Shown here: piece by piece, positions 1-11,800 of the stretch
Position numbering within the stretch: position 1 is the first letter of the stretch
Layout: each line of letters begins with the position of its first letter
NCBI RefSeq assembly: GCF_034190915.1
Contig: NW_026947488.1
Coordinates: 1,994,501-2,058,500, forward strand
From: Cavia porcellus
Taxonomy: Eukaryota > Chordata > Mammalia > Rodentia > Caviidae
DNA length: 64,000 nt
Direction: 5' to 3'
Notes under the pieces: generated by a model
Database searches by the model: none
What the model saw: only the letters and a program-made list of their open reading frames with translations
What the model was told of the DNA's origin: nothing
Position numbers and translations under genes: made by a program

Positions 1-1697
1 CAGGACCTTGGCTGGGACACACCCCTTGATGTACCTAGCCCAGGAAGGCGCCGGGCTCAGGCACACTCACTGGGCCAAGGCCTGTGGTCACAGCCCCCCA
101 GGACAGCAGAAGCAGCCTCACACCTTGCACACCTGTGACCTAGGGTCTCCACTCAAGGAGCTGCCTGCGTGCCTGGCTGTGATATGACGGTGTCCATGCA
201 GCCTGCTATCGCCTCGCCCCTCAGGACGGGCGGCAGGCTGGGGACCACTGGGAGCACCAGCAATGTGCCACTGCCTGAAGCAGTCGAGTGTCCAGCTTTG
301 GCAAGAAACTTTCCCAAGTGAGAAGACAGACACACAGCACAGAGATAGAGGGCAGCCAGGGGGAGCTGGATACCACCAGGACTAGACCTGGGGGCTGCAG
401 TGGGAGGGGGACCCAGGGCGAGGCTGAGACTACCAGAACCACCTCAGGACACAGAGATGGGAGCAGGTCACGTGGCCAGAGCCTCCTGCACCCCGGGCCC
501 TGAGCCGGTGCTCATCCTGGATCAGAAAGGGCTGCCCAAGCTGTCCACCTCCTGCTGAGTGCACAAAGCAACACCAGCCAAAGAGAAGGTCCCCACGGAG
601 TCACCACAGGGCGGAACGGAGGACACAGAGTCGACACCAGAGCTAGGCAGGAAGGGGAGGAGACTGGGCCCGTTGAGTGGCTGCTGCCGGATGCCCGAGG
701 CCGGGGCAGGCAGGGTTGCGTCCACGTCCCTGCTGGTCTAGCAAGCCCACCATCCAGCCAAAGCCCAAGGCCCAGCTCCGTGGCCTCCTTCCCTGAGACC
801 ACAACCCCAGGGCAGTGGGGAAAAAACCCCAGCAAAGCCCAAAGGGAGACAATCCCGCCCAACACCTCACTGACCACCAGAGAGGAGAGCCATGGGAACC
901 ATCACCTCCCACCGGGGACTCAGAGGACATTAAATGCAGGCCATTCCTGCATGGGGTCCTGGGAGAGCAGGGGAACATCCCGAGAAACACCAAGGACATC
1001 CAAGCGGCCTGGGCCTGGGGAAGGCGCCCACAGCACTGTTCGCTGGAGCTGAGGTGCCACGCCAAGGTAAGAGCCTCGCACCTCCACTCCGTGTAACACA
1101 GCATTGCTCTCCTCGGATGCCCTGGACTTCAGCTTTCCCTAACTTTTTTATTAGGACATATCTGTCACACAGATCGATCACATTCGCCACAGGGAATTGC
1201 ACCTGCCCTTAATTCCCCCACCCCTGCTTCCCCCCCACCCCCCGCGCTTCCTCTCCGAATTAATAAAACCCAGTGTTTCTTGAAATGGCAGAAGACGGGG
1301 GCTGACCGGGCAAGGCAGGGTCAGCGCCTCATCCGTCCGGCGGCCTGCCCTGCCTCTGTGGCCCCATTCCTGCCATCTCAGGCTTTGGGTCACTCATTCT
1401 GCCATGACCCATGGGGCCCACCTGGCCTAGGGTTGGTGGCCTCTACACTAAGTCACGTCCGCTAGACAAGCAGGGAAACTGAGGCCTTGGAGGAAAACGT
1501 GCTTCCAGAACCACCCGGCAGGAGGGAGCGGGAGCTGGCCTGGGCTCTGCCTCCCTGCAGTGTGCAGACCCCCACCCAGGAGGCAAACGCCAGGACGCCG
1601 GCCCCCACTTGTCGGGAAGCCCCACCCGTGGCAAGGGCGGCTCCTCAGCCGACTTCTAGAAGTCACCCCTTGTAAAGGTCCACTTAAACTGCAACTC
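1..1697. other. Intergenic, no gene recognised
   Basis: GC-rich unique-looking sequence whose open frames are short, overlapping and without recognisable domains. A C-rich tract is present near 1205-1255, followed by AATAAA at 1262-1267. No gene is assigned to that signal. Confidence 0.6.
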
Positions 1698-1812
1698 TTT
1701 TTTTTTTTTTTTTTTTTTTGTCTTTTTCATTTTTATCGGTACTGGGGATCGAACTCACGACCGCCTGCTTGCAAGGCAGGTGCTTATGCCGCTGAGCTAA
1801 ATCCCCAGCCCC
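1698..1812 (-). mobile_element. ID-type SINE (tRNA-Ala-like), reverse orientation
   Basis: A run of 22 T (1698-1719) precedes a reverse copy of an ID element. Read on the minus strand it has GGCTGGGGATTTAGCTCAGC (A box) and GAGTTCGATCCCCAG (B box), then an A-rich tail. This is a retroposon and not a functional tRNA. Confidence 0.88.
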
Positions 1813-4800
1813 CTCTGCAACTCTTTTTTAAGAAACAGAAAGCTCTGATGCACGGGCAGGGAAAACATCCCGTCCTGCCATGGCTCAGCCCCAGCTCCCC
1901 GGCGACCTTCCCCAGCCAGGGCCACAGGTCTCAGGGCAGCAGGAGCAGGGACCACTGAGCACCCAACACCCAGCAGGGGAGGACACAGTGTGGACAGACC
2001 CGAGGGCACACGGCAGGACAAAGCAGACAGTCCACCCGGGGTCTGGACTTCTCACTTGGTATTATTCGGGGGCTTCCACTGCCCTTGGAAGCTGTCTTTG
2101 CTTGGGTTGCATTCTCTGAAGACAATGTCCCTGAGGAAGGTGGACCAGAGGCCAAATCTGCAGGCAATGGGGCAAACTGGGAGCTGCCAGAGCCAGCCTG
2201 GGCACCGCACCGGCAGGACCCCCACCGCCCAGGTCAGGGTGGAGAAAAGGGAGGAGCCAACACTCCCCGCCCACCTGCCCACTGGAAGGGATCCACAGTA
2301 TGAGGGGCACTGGGGCTGGTTCGGGCTTCTCTGCAGAAGTCTGCTGTGGCTGCCCACTGCAGGAGAAGCTGGGCGGTGGAGGTGACCCTCAGCCTCAGCT
2401 CCCTCACCCTCCTGAGTCTGCTGATGGCTGGAGTCGTGGCCGCCTGCGTGGAGCCACCAGCCCACCGCAGCCAGCTTGGCCTGGGAATCGCTGTGTCAAG
2501 AGCTTCCGAGTGACCAGTGGGGCCCAGCTAGAGCTGCAGCCAACACTAGGTTTAAGAGCTTCCCCTCGGGGTGAGAGCGGGCCGGGAGCAGGTCCAGCAC
2601 TGCAGGCCCCTGGGGGAAGGGTGGATGCACAGGCCGAGCCCCACTGCAGAGAACTCCTGCACTGCCCCCCACCACAACCCTTCCAGCCTCGACTCGACAG
2701 CTCCAGTGTGGGGCTCCCGATGAATGATCAGCCTCCTGCACTGGCAGGGGACTACCCAGTACTGCCCCAGGGGCACCCGGAGCAGATCTGAGCAGTCTAC
2801 TCTCCACACAGGCTGCTGGACGACCACACGTCTGCCCCAGACCCTCCGGCACCGACACAGCTGAGGGCCTGTTGTTCTGGCCTCTAACAAGGGTCTCCAT
2901 GCCCAGTGTCACCTTCTCTAGGGACACTGGGTCAGCGCACTGACCCCGCTGAACATGAGCCCATGCTGGCAGGAACCACCTGCCCAGGTCTCAGTCAGTG
3001 GCCGGCCGAAGCCTGTGTTCAGTTCACCCACTGCAACTCAGAGAAGGGTCCGTCCCCACCCAAGGTGAACCAGGCCCCACCCCAGGGACTCACGGGCCTT
3101 GGAGAGTGGGGATGGAGATCCGGGGAGGAGACGCCCGGGCCCAGCCAGTCACCAACCCCAGTGGGTGGCAGTGACTTCTCTGTGAGGAGGACACGGCCCC
3201 AACTTTACAGCCACCGTCCATCTGGTAGGTAGACGCGACAGGAGAGTGTCCCTGAAGGAGGTAGCTAGGCTCCCGCTCACCCAGGGGTGCTCCAGAGAGC
3301 AAATGCAAAGAGGAAGATGGGGTAACAGCAATCCTTGAGGATTAACAGGCCTGACTGGGAGGCAAGGAGCCCCCAGCCCCTCCCCCGGCAGCCCGGGAAC
3401 CCCAGCCTCCCCATCTGTGCTCACACTGGCACTGCCAGCTCCTGGCATCGTGGGGCTGCTCCAGGCAGAGTGGTCAGTGCACTCCAGGCCAGCCTGAAAG
3501 CCTCAGGTGACCCCAGGCACCTCACACTCTGCTCACCTTCCCGCAGGGCCCCCCATGGGGCCTCCCACGCCTCCAGAAGGCTGCTTGGCCCATCAAGCTG
3601 CACCTTATCAAGTATTCTGTGGGTCAGGCCATCCATTGACAAGCCTGGGTCAGGAGTGAGTGGACGAGACACAGCCCACCAGCCCCTGCCCCCACTCCTG
3701 CCCAGGCCTGGCTCCTGCTTGACACCTGACACCTTTGGTATCAGAGGGGCAGTGGCTGGGGGACCCCAGAGTCTGCTGATAAGGTCATCCTGCCTACCCG
3801 GCGCCCTGAAGTCACAGCCCCCATCTATAGCCTGGGAGGTCTCTGATAAAGTGACAGGCCAAAGGATGAGAAGAGAAAAACCAGGTCGTGTGCCCAGAGA
3901 GAGGGAGCCACATGTGCAAAGGCCCTGCGGGAGGAACACCCAGAATATGGTCCTACGGAAATTTCCTGGTCCTCGGTTCCCTCAGTGATATGAAAGACAT
4001 GGTTCTGCTCCTCTGGGTGACAAGGGGTCACCTCCAGGCCAGTGACCAGGATGTGGGTGCGAGAGGAGGCAACTGAGGTACCTTACTCACCCGAGGGGGG
4101 CCCACCGGCTCGGGCAGCATCCAGCACTGGGCCTGAATTCCACCCTCCACACCTGGAAGAGCTCAGTGGGCAGAAACATTTTTGTTTAAAATGTTCTCCT
4201 CATCAGCTGCCCAGGAGACACGGGTCAGGGCAGCTGCCCTGGTCCCTCACACCTGCCCTCTCAGGTGGTATCGCCTCCTCCTGCCCATGCCTGGTCCCAA
4301 GGAGCAGGCCCTGGCTGTCCTGCCCACAGGTGCCCCAGCCCTGAGCTGCTGGCAGGGAGACAGCTGGGCAGCACCTGCCAAGAGAGGTGGGGGAGCGAGC
4401 ACCAGGTGCCAGAGGAGGGGCATGAGGTGACAGGGACACGGTGGGTGCGCATGGGACTTTCCTATCTGCCTGAGGCCTCTGCCCAGGAGGGGCATCACAC
4501 TGGAGCCCAGCGCCTGCCACACTGCGTGAGGGACAGCACAGCAAGCCTGAGTGCGGGGCTTCCCCGCCCCAGAGCACCAGTGCTAGCAGCACGCTGAGCT
4601 CCACCCCCACCCTGGCCGAGCCCCGCCCCCTGTGGCGGGCCAGCCCGCCAGGCCTTCCCCTAGCCCCACCAAGGCCCACACCCAGGCCAGGGGACAGGTG
4701 TAACAGCAGGTGGCCAGCCCCTCACACCCCTCTGCCCACAGCCATCTGGCCCAGCCCGGGAACAGCCCACCCCTGGCAGGCCCAGGTTCAGCTGGCAGGT

Positions 4801-5163
4801 CCCTCACCAACGGGCCCCTGCTCACAGCTGCCACATAGCCCCGACCTCAACTCTGCAGAGCTCCCCGGCCCCTGCTCACAGCCCCTGGATGGCCGAATGA
4901 TGCGGGGTGCCAGGCCAGGCACATGAGGTCACCCAGAGTTAGAGATGCCTCTGGTCCCACAGCCTCTGTTCCCCAGCCAGCCAAGGACCGCGAGATGCAA
5001 CCATCTCGAGCCAGCTTCCCAAGGTGGGAGTCACAGCTCCACCCCACAATGGCACCCACGGCACACACTCACTCACACCTACTTGCAAGGATTCTCCCAC
5101 ACACCCACAAGCAGGAACATAAGCACCGGAGGCCAACCTCCCGCACACACCGCACGTCTTGGG
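1813..5163. other. Intergenic, no gene recognised
   Basis: No SINE, CpG island or credible exon chain is visible. Overlapping open frames on both strands are of chance length for this GC content. Confidence 0.55.
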
Positions 5164-5177
5164 GCGCCCCCTGGTGG
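5164..5177 (-). promoter_or_regulatory. CTCF-type motif, minus orientation
   Basis: The plus strand reads GCGCCCCCTGGTGG, the reverse complement of the CTCF core CCACCAGGGGGCGC with all 14 positions matched. The flanking bases (TCA before the core on the minus strand) also fit. Occupancy cannot be read from sequence. Confidence 0.7.
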
Positions 5178-7610
5178 TGAAGCGGCACACACGCACCAGT
5201 GACCTCCACACGGGCGACCAGGATTTGGATGGGGGCAGGGGATGCTGTGACTCAACCTCCCCTGGGTCCTCTGAGCTCTCTCTGACCAGTCTTGGGGCCT
5301 CGGACTTCTTCCTGAGTGCCTCGCCCCACTCTGACTTCCCCTCCTAACACAGGACTCGCGTGAGAAGAGCAAAGTTTTCTTCCTGCCAGAATCTCTTAAA
5401 TCCTGTTGGTGAATGAGAGACTTGCACACCCACGTTGATCTGCCCTCATAAATGGAGTCACAGAGGGAGAGGACTGTCTGCCCTGCAGAACCTGTGCCAC
5501 TGAAGCCACACACACCTCGTGGGCACCCCCAAACAGGGCAGCTGGGCAGCAACCCCTGACGGTGACCCTCCCCCCACTCGCAGAGACAGCGCTGCTTGCC
5601 ATATGCCCAGGACACAGCGCGGCCGACCCCCCGGCCCCAGATCATCCCCAGGGGCTGAAGTGGCTTGAAAAAAACGGGTCACGCAGAGGGTTCCATGGCT
5701 GTCACACTCTTGACCTTGCAAACAAGGACAGAGAAGCGGGGCGGGCTCATCCCAGCAAACCACATCCAGGGGGACCTGCGCCTCCCGGGCCCTCCCCCTT
5801 GTCATCCGCCCCTCTGCAGCCTGTGCTGACAGCACTGATGCTTCACAATCACAGCCGCAGTGCTGCAAACAGAAAGTGTGTCGAGCCCTAACTTGGGCTT
5901 CCGAATAAATGGCCCCCCAGGCTAACTCTCCCGAACACATCCCTGAACCACCCCGATGCCTGTGCACACCAGCTCCTCCCTCACCGGAACTTTACTGCTT
6001 CCTGGTGACCCATTCCAACCCACACTCAGCGCTGGCCACCCTCACAGTGAGGTAAATTCACTTATGCCACGGAATCTTTTGATGAAAGAAATGGTTCCTC
6101 CTGCGGCATCCCCTGTGTGCACTTCGAGAGGAACATGGAGGAGGAGCTTGCCTGCCAGTGGAGCTCTCTGGCCAAATGGCCAGGGGGACACACAAGGGAC
6201 ATTCGGCTGATGGCGCCATGGGAGGCAGGGCTCAGCCCACTGCCCCCTCCCTGGATGCTGGCGGCGGTCTCCTCTCCTCCCACTGCAGAGCCCTTGCAGG
6301 CTGGCCGAGCTGTGGCACGTCTGGTCCCTCCTCCTCCATATTCTCCTCCTGCCCCACTCATTCCTGTCCATTCCTGCGTCACAGCAGAGATCCGACCCTG
6401 CCCTTGAGCTCATCTGGGCCAGAGATCTGCTGCGACTCTGTGTCGCTTCTTACAAACATCCTGCCTGGTGGGCTGTGGTTCCCTAGGGCTGCAGCTGGAC
6501 TGACGGGGCAGGCTGGTCCATGCCCAGCTCAGAGCTGGAGCTCGGGAGAGGCTCACAGAAGCAAGGGAGGCAGGGAGGGAGAAGACAGGCAGCCAGGCAC
6601 CGAGCCCTGCATCTTGGCTGCAGTATGGAATCTGTAGGTGTGGTGACGGCAGAGAACCAGGCACAGGCTGCCAGTGCTGACTTCCTGGAGCTGCTAACAC
6701 AAGACACAGCCCCGGGGGAGGCAGGGAACGGGTCCACAGCCTTCTGTGTGAGACTCTGGCCACTCCCAACAGACCTGTAATTAGTCAAAATAATTAGCGA
6801 GGATACGCATTGTGCATACATTTACCCCCAGCATGTTGTTCAGGTGACGGTTCCTGGGTGCACACACTGACACAGCCTTCGCAGCTGAGCTGGCCAGAAG
6901 GCTCTCTCTCGGGGGTACTTGGGGCCTAGTTCCCTGGAGCTGCCTGGTGGGTCATGGGGACCCCACACCCCCCAGCTCTCACACCTTCAGGCTCAGCAGG
7001 AGCTGCACAGCTGGCAGCTGACAAAGGTGTCCTTGTCCCTGTGGGTGCTTCTGATTTCCTCACAAACTAGAGGTAGCAAGTCCTGGGAAGCCCTGTGGTG
7101 ACAAACCAGGGCCTCTGCCAGGTCGCTCTGTCCCTCTGGTCAGTCAGCTTCACTGTAGCTCTGGGAAGGCTTTCTTCTCTGGCAGGCCAGTCCCTCAGGA
7201 TCAAAAGCTGAAGGACCAGGACCTTCCTTCCTGGGGCCTCCCTGTGGGAGTTGCAGGTGGCCTGGGGCGATGTCCCTGCCATCCCCTGGGGCCACCTCAG
7301 GGGCAGCAGAGATATGACAGCTTTGCAGAAGGGTGCTGAGCTGGTGACGCCCCAAGATCCCCCAAAATAGGACTCACATGCAGGAAAGGGCAAGTCACAC
7401 TGAGGCCCACGCCCCAAGCCCCCGGCCCCAGCCCCCGGGCCTGGAAGGTGGCAGCGGGTGAACACTACTCACCCCCTTGGGCGGAACCGGCTCACGCCTC
7501 ACCCCCACACCCACTAAGGTGGTGGGGGCTGCAACGATGCCTTCTCCTTGCATGGGAAATAAATGAACATTTGCATCTAAGCACACCGCAACTTGAGTGC
7601 ATTTAATTTA
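5178..7610. other. Intergenic interval between two CTCF motifs
   Basis: Mostly unique sequence. A short AT-rich segment at 6775-6830 holds two TAATTAG homeodomain-type sites (6778-6784 and 6791-6797). No coding exon is recognised. Confidence 0.5.
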
Positions 7611-7620
7611 GCATCAAGAA

Positions 7621-8826
7621 ATGAGGATTTCTCCCGTACTTTTCCTGCTCACGGTCGGTGTCGCGTTGGCCCTGCGTGCGGAGGTTCGGTGTGGTGTTCG
7701 CCCCTGGGGGTGTGGTTGGGGCGACCTTGAGGACCAGGGCCCGCGGAAGTTTCCCGCGTGGCCACCAGGGGGCGCGCGCCTCCCGCAAACGCCTCTGGTG
7801 TCCTGCAGGCTAGAGCCGGGGGTCGCTGGGGGCGCCCTCGCCTGGACGCCTGGCCCTGGGGAGCCCAGGGGAGGGGTACCCGGGCGCCTAGGCCACGCCA
7901 GGCCCGCTCCAAAAGGGGCGCCAACCCCAGCCCGGGCGGGGCCGAGCCCGGATGCGCCTGGAGTGACCCTGGCCGCGCAGCTGAGAGATAGCGAGAGGCG
8001 CAGGCCGCGAGACCCCGACACCCAGGCCCACCACCCTGCGGCCCCCACTCCCACACGTGGCGCCCTGCCCGGGACCCGGAGGTGCAGGGGGCACATCGGA
8101 AGCCTCCAGGTCTCCACGGAGCAGTTAGGAGGAGTCCTGCGGGTCACCTGGCATCCCGGTGCCATCTCAGAGCAGCCACAGAGCAGCCCTCCGAGGCCCT
8201 GTCTGCTCAGGGGGCTGGACGAGCCCTTAGTAACCCAGAGGCAGCGCAGAGGGCAGCACGGAGCGCCTCCCACAGGAGGCCACACTGGTGCAGAGGGCCC
8301 CGCTGCCCACAGAGGTCCAGGGAAGCCTCTGGACTCCCACCCACTGCAACAGGCGGGCACCGACCTCCGCCATCAGGTGACTGACACCCAGCACCTGCCG
8401 TCAGGGACCCCCACCTCCCCTCCCGACCACCCCGAAGGACATTGGCGTGGATTTAGCCTGCTTTCTGGGAGGCGCAGCGTTTTAAGCATTCACCACCCGA
8501 CCCTGGGGACGCGTTCAGGGAAGATCCCGGCTGTGTCTAGTCTGGTGGCTTTCATGCCAGCCAGCGTCTCCCAAGCCCTGCCAGAGGAAGGGACCCAGCA
8601 GCTGGCCCCAGCACCCCTCTGCCATCCAAGGCCTAGCCAGGGCCCCAAAGCCAGCGCCTCACCCTACAGACCTAGCAGGCCTCAGTTTCCCTCCCTGTGG
8701 CTGACGAGAACGCACCCTCTGACAGCATTGCCCTCCAGGCCTCCCGGACTAGAAGCTGGGTCTGAGCTTGTTGCCGCCTCGGACCAGACTGGAGAGGCGC
8801 TGGGTGTCCAGATGGCGCCCTGGTGA
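7621..8826 (+). CDS. Unrecognised 401-codon open frame with a signal-like N-terminus (doubtful gene)
   Basis: This uninterrupted frame starts at an ATG with G at -3 and ends at TGA. The first 20 residues (MRISPVLFLLTVGVALALRA) resemble a secretory signal peptide. The rest is Pro/Arg/Gly/Ala-rich with no domain, repeat or family I recognise. The first 440 bp lie in a CpG island where stop codons are rare, but the frame runs about 750 bp past it. I see no splice signals or poly(A) signal that clearly belong to it. It may be chance, a young gene or part of a non-coding transcript. Confidence 0.15.
   Translation: MRISPVLFLLTVGVALALRAEVRCGVRPWGCGWGDLEDQGPRKFPAWPPGGARLPQTPLVSCRLEPGVAGGALAWTPGPGEPRGGVPGRLGHARPAPKGAPTPARAGPSPDAPGVTLAAQLRDSERRRPRDPDTQAHHPAAPTPTRGALPGTRRCRGHIGSLQVSTEQLGGVLRVTWHPGAISEQPQSSPPRPCLLRGLDEPLVTQRQRRGQHGAPPTGGHTGAEGPAAHRGPGKPLDSHPLQQAGTDLRHQVTDTQHLPSGTPTSPPDHPEGHWRGFSLLSGRRSVLSIHHPTLGTRSGKIPAVSSLVAFMPASVSQALPEEGTQQLAPAPLCHPRPSQGPKASASPYRPSRPQFPSLWLTRTHPLTALPSRPPGLEAGSELVAASDQTGEALGVQMAPW
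7640..8080. promoter_or_regulatory. Small CpG island with an embedded CTCF motif
   Basis: CpG density is clearly above the flanks over about 440 bp. It could be an orphan promoter, for example for a non-coding RNA, or a methylation-sensitive insulator. It overlaps the start of the 401-codon open frame. Confidence 0.5.
7762..7775 (+). promoter_or_regulatory. CTCF-type motif, plus orientation
   Basis: CCACCAGGGGGCGC matches the CTCF core at all 14 positions, in the extended context TGGCCACCAGGGGGCGC, which also fits. It lies within the small CpG island and points towards GATA5. Confidence 0.75.
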
Positions 8827-8829
8827 CAG

Positions 8830-11800
8830 CTGTCACACAGGTCCACCAGCCTCCACCCTTGCTAACATGTCCCCAGAGACCTCAGTGGGGGGCTCGGTCA
8901 CAGGCTGGCTGGCTTTTGGGAAGGTGACTGGATCATGAGGACATAGGTCGTCCATAGATTAATCACACTTGATGGGCTTGTGATTATCAATTACAGGAAG
9001 TGATGGAGATTCAGGAAGTGGGGTCCAGCCCGGGGGACCCTGAGGGGGACCCTGGGGACAGTACCTTGTCCCGGGCTCTTCCTCCCGGGCTCTTGTGTTC
9101 TCTGCTCACCTCAGGCCCAAACCAGTGAGACCAACCAGCTCAAGCCGGGAGCCACAGTCGCCGTGCCCCTTTCAAGCTGTCTCTCTCCGGTGTGTTGTCA
9201 CCGCCTGAACAGAACGCTGGCAGCACATTAAGTCCCCACCAGAGGCCCCCTCAGCAGAGGCAGGGGAACCCCAGGACCAAGAAGGGAACGCAGGATGACC
9301 GCATGAATCAGGAGTGGCCGGGCTGCCCAGCTCTGTAGGAGACTGGCTGTCCCCAGTCCCTGCCCTAGGCCACCTCTCTCAGAGCCAGCTGCTCTGACTG
9401 GCCTGGGCAGGTGCCATCCCTCCATGACCATGCTGCCAGCGCCCCCAAGTGCACTCAGTCCCCACACTGTCCAGTCCTCTCCTGTGGCTGTGGACCCTGC
9501 AGCCCTGCTCACGGGGGTCCTGCTCAGGGGACTCTGCCTGGGGCGGGTGGGCCTCTCCAGCCAGCCTTCATAAGATGGGAGGGCGGGGCCTCTGGTCTGC
9601 CTGGCTGGTGCAGCCCAGGACTAGCCTGGCCTTCAGAGGGGTGGAGGGGACCCCAGGCTGCACAGACAGACAGAGCGAGGGGGCTCCACAGCGCAGACCT
9701 GCAGTATGCAGGCCCTCCCATCTCCTTGGGACCTGCACAGCCAGGGGGACTGGCCCTGCCCTCTTGTCCCTCCAGCCCTCCACACATGACCCAGCAGCTT
9801 CTGGAGCCCTTTCCCCACACAGCACACTCTTCTTGGACGTTCTCTGTACCAGTGAATTTCCTCAGGGCCCCCCCCACCAGGCCTCCCTGCCACCCGCCGT
9901 TTCCTCCTCAACCCCTTTCCCCTCCGTAAGCTGTGGGATGGTGCCATCCCTGTGTCCCCAGTACCCGGCACACAGTAGGCCCAGCCTCCCGGGCCCATCC
10001 ACCAGAGAATCAGGGAGTCCTCCTGGCCCCACCTGCAACCTCCTCCGGGTGGGGCACTTTGAGGATGCCTGGCTTAAGAATGGGGACCATACCCAGGCCC
10101 TGCCCAGCCACAGCAGAAGGGGCTTGGAAGAGGCTCACACAGCTGCAGAAATAAGTAGACCCAGCGCTGCAGACACCTCTCTGACAGCAGGGGAGGAACT
10201 GAGCATTTGGCAGGGGAAGCCACGGACAGCAAGCTCAGGCTGAGGCCCTGGGGGATGCTCCTGCACTGCCCAGGCCCTTGTTATGGTATACTTTCTCATG
10301 GAAAACTCCTACTCAACCTCCAAAGCTGAGCCCTGATGCCCATTGCTCTGGAAAGTCCCCTGCTGTTGCACTCTCATTAGCCAAAGAACACAGCAGCTCA
10401 GAGCTCCGCCCTCTATGTAAGATCAGAATGCAGGCAAAGGCCAGGAGCTCAGCAAGGCCCCAGGCAGATGCCCAGGCCCCGGGGGCTGGGGATGGACCTG
10501 GGCACAGGGCCAAGGAAGATTCCCCCAAAGAAGGAAGCGGAAGAGCCTGCAGAGAGAAAGAAGCAAGGAGGGCGCCAACCCTGGAATGGGGGTCCTGAGG
10601 CGCCCTCAGGAGAGGACGGAAGCAGCGGCCCCATTGGGTCCTTTAGCTAATGGAGGGGGTGCAGGAATCCCCAGGGCTTCCCGCCCCGCCCAGCTCCCCC
10701 GGTGAGCACTGGGCTCCTGGCCATGCTTTGCTCTGAGGCTGAGAAGATGCAGCCCTCGGGCTACGATGCTTCCCTTACCCCTGGACTTAGTTTCCCCAAT
10801 GGTGACAAAGGGCTGGAATGCCAAGTTGTGATGCTCTGCAGCCATAGCAAGAACACAGGGGTGAGGGCGGGCCAGGGCCCAGCGTGGGGTGGGGACAGGG
10901 GTGAGGGTGGCCCTGGCTGGACGAGGGAGCAGCAGGGGCGGCCACACCTGAATCCACCACCACAGTCTGCATCGTTAGTGCTGCAGGTCCATGGTGACTT
11001 CCAAACTGCCAGACCCCGGCTGGCCAGACCCTGGGGAGCAGTACAGGGGCCTGGCGAAGGCTCGGCAGGGCGGGGCAGGTCCCCAAGATGTCCCTTCCTG
11101 GGGACAATAGCCAGGCCCTGGCTTCCAGGCCCCAGACAGCCCAACAGGGAAGGTGCTGGCTGGATGCACTAGGAGAAGGGGCAGCCAGGGTCTGCAGAGA
11201 AAGTGGCTCAGTGGGACACTGGCTCAGAGTCCACGCTTTGAGATCTGCTCCTCAGAGCCCGGAGCAGGTGGCCTGAGGTGAGTGGGCACCTGCTGCGGCC
11301 AGGAGCAGCACTGGATGGGCTCAGTGGCCCTGAGCCCAGCGCCCACACTGCCTGCCCTGCGAGGTGAGGGGTGGGGGCAGGGGACTCCGCCGCAGCACTG
11401 GCTGCAACCTTTGCTCCCACAGACTCAGTTTCTCCTGCAGCACCTGTGAGTGGGGATGGGAACCGCCTGCTGGCTTCCAACCTAACTCGGACCGCCCTCT
11501 CCAGGAGGAGCTTTGTGGGGCTCGGCCGCTGGGAGGGGTGCACTAAGGACAAAGACCGGCATACACCGGGGTGCTGAGCCATCACCCCAACTTTATGGCT
11601 GGGCAGGCAGTGAGTCACCACCTGTCACAAACTGCGCGGTGCACTGTCTCTCTGGGGCGGCCCCTTGCCCTCCTGCCCAGCCCACAAGGGGCCCAGCTGC
11701 CCCAGTGAGCTCTCCATGGCTACCCGTCTGCGCTGCATTCGAGGTGCTGCCAAAGGTCAGCGTGGTCTGTGCCGGGAGCCGCCCTCTCCCTGGCCCCACC

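Noticed and set aside
1738..1812. tRNA-like sequence with A and B boxes
   Set aside because: It has the ID retroposon structure with an A-rich tail and no acceptor stem closure; the same applies to the copies near 15420, 23447 and 44512.
9449..10243. 264-codon open frame on the plus strand
   Set aside because: Composition and overlapping frames on both strands suggest chance.
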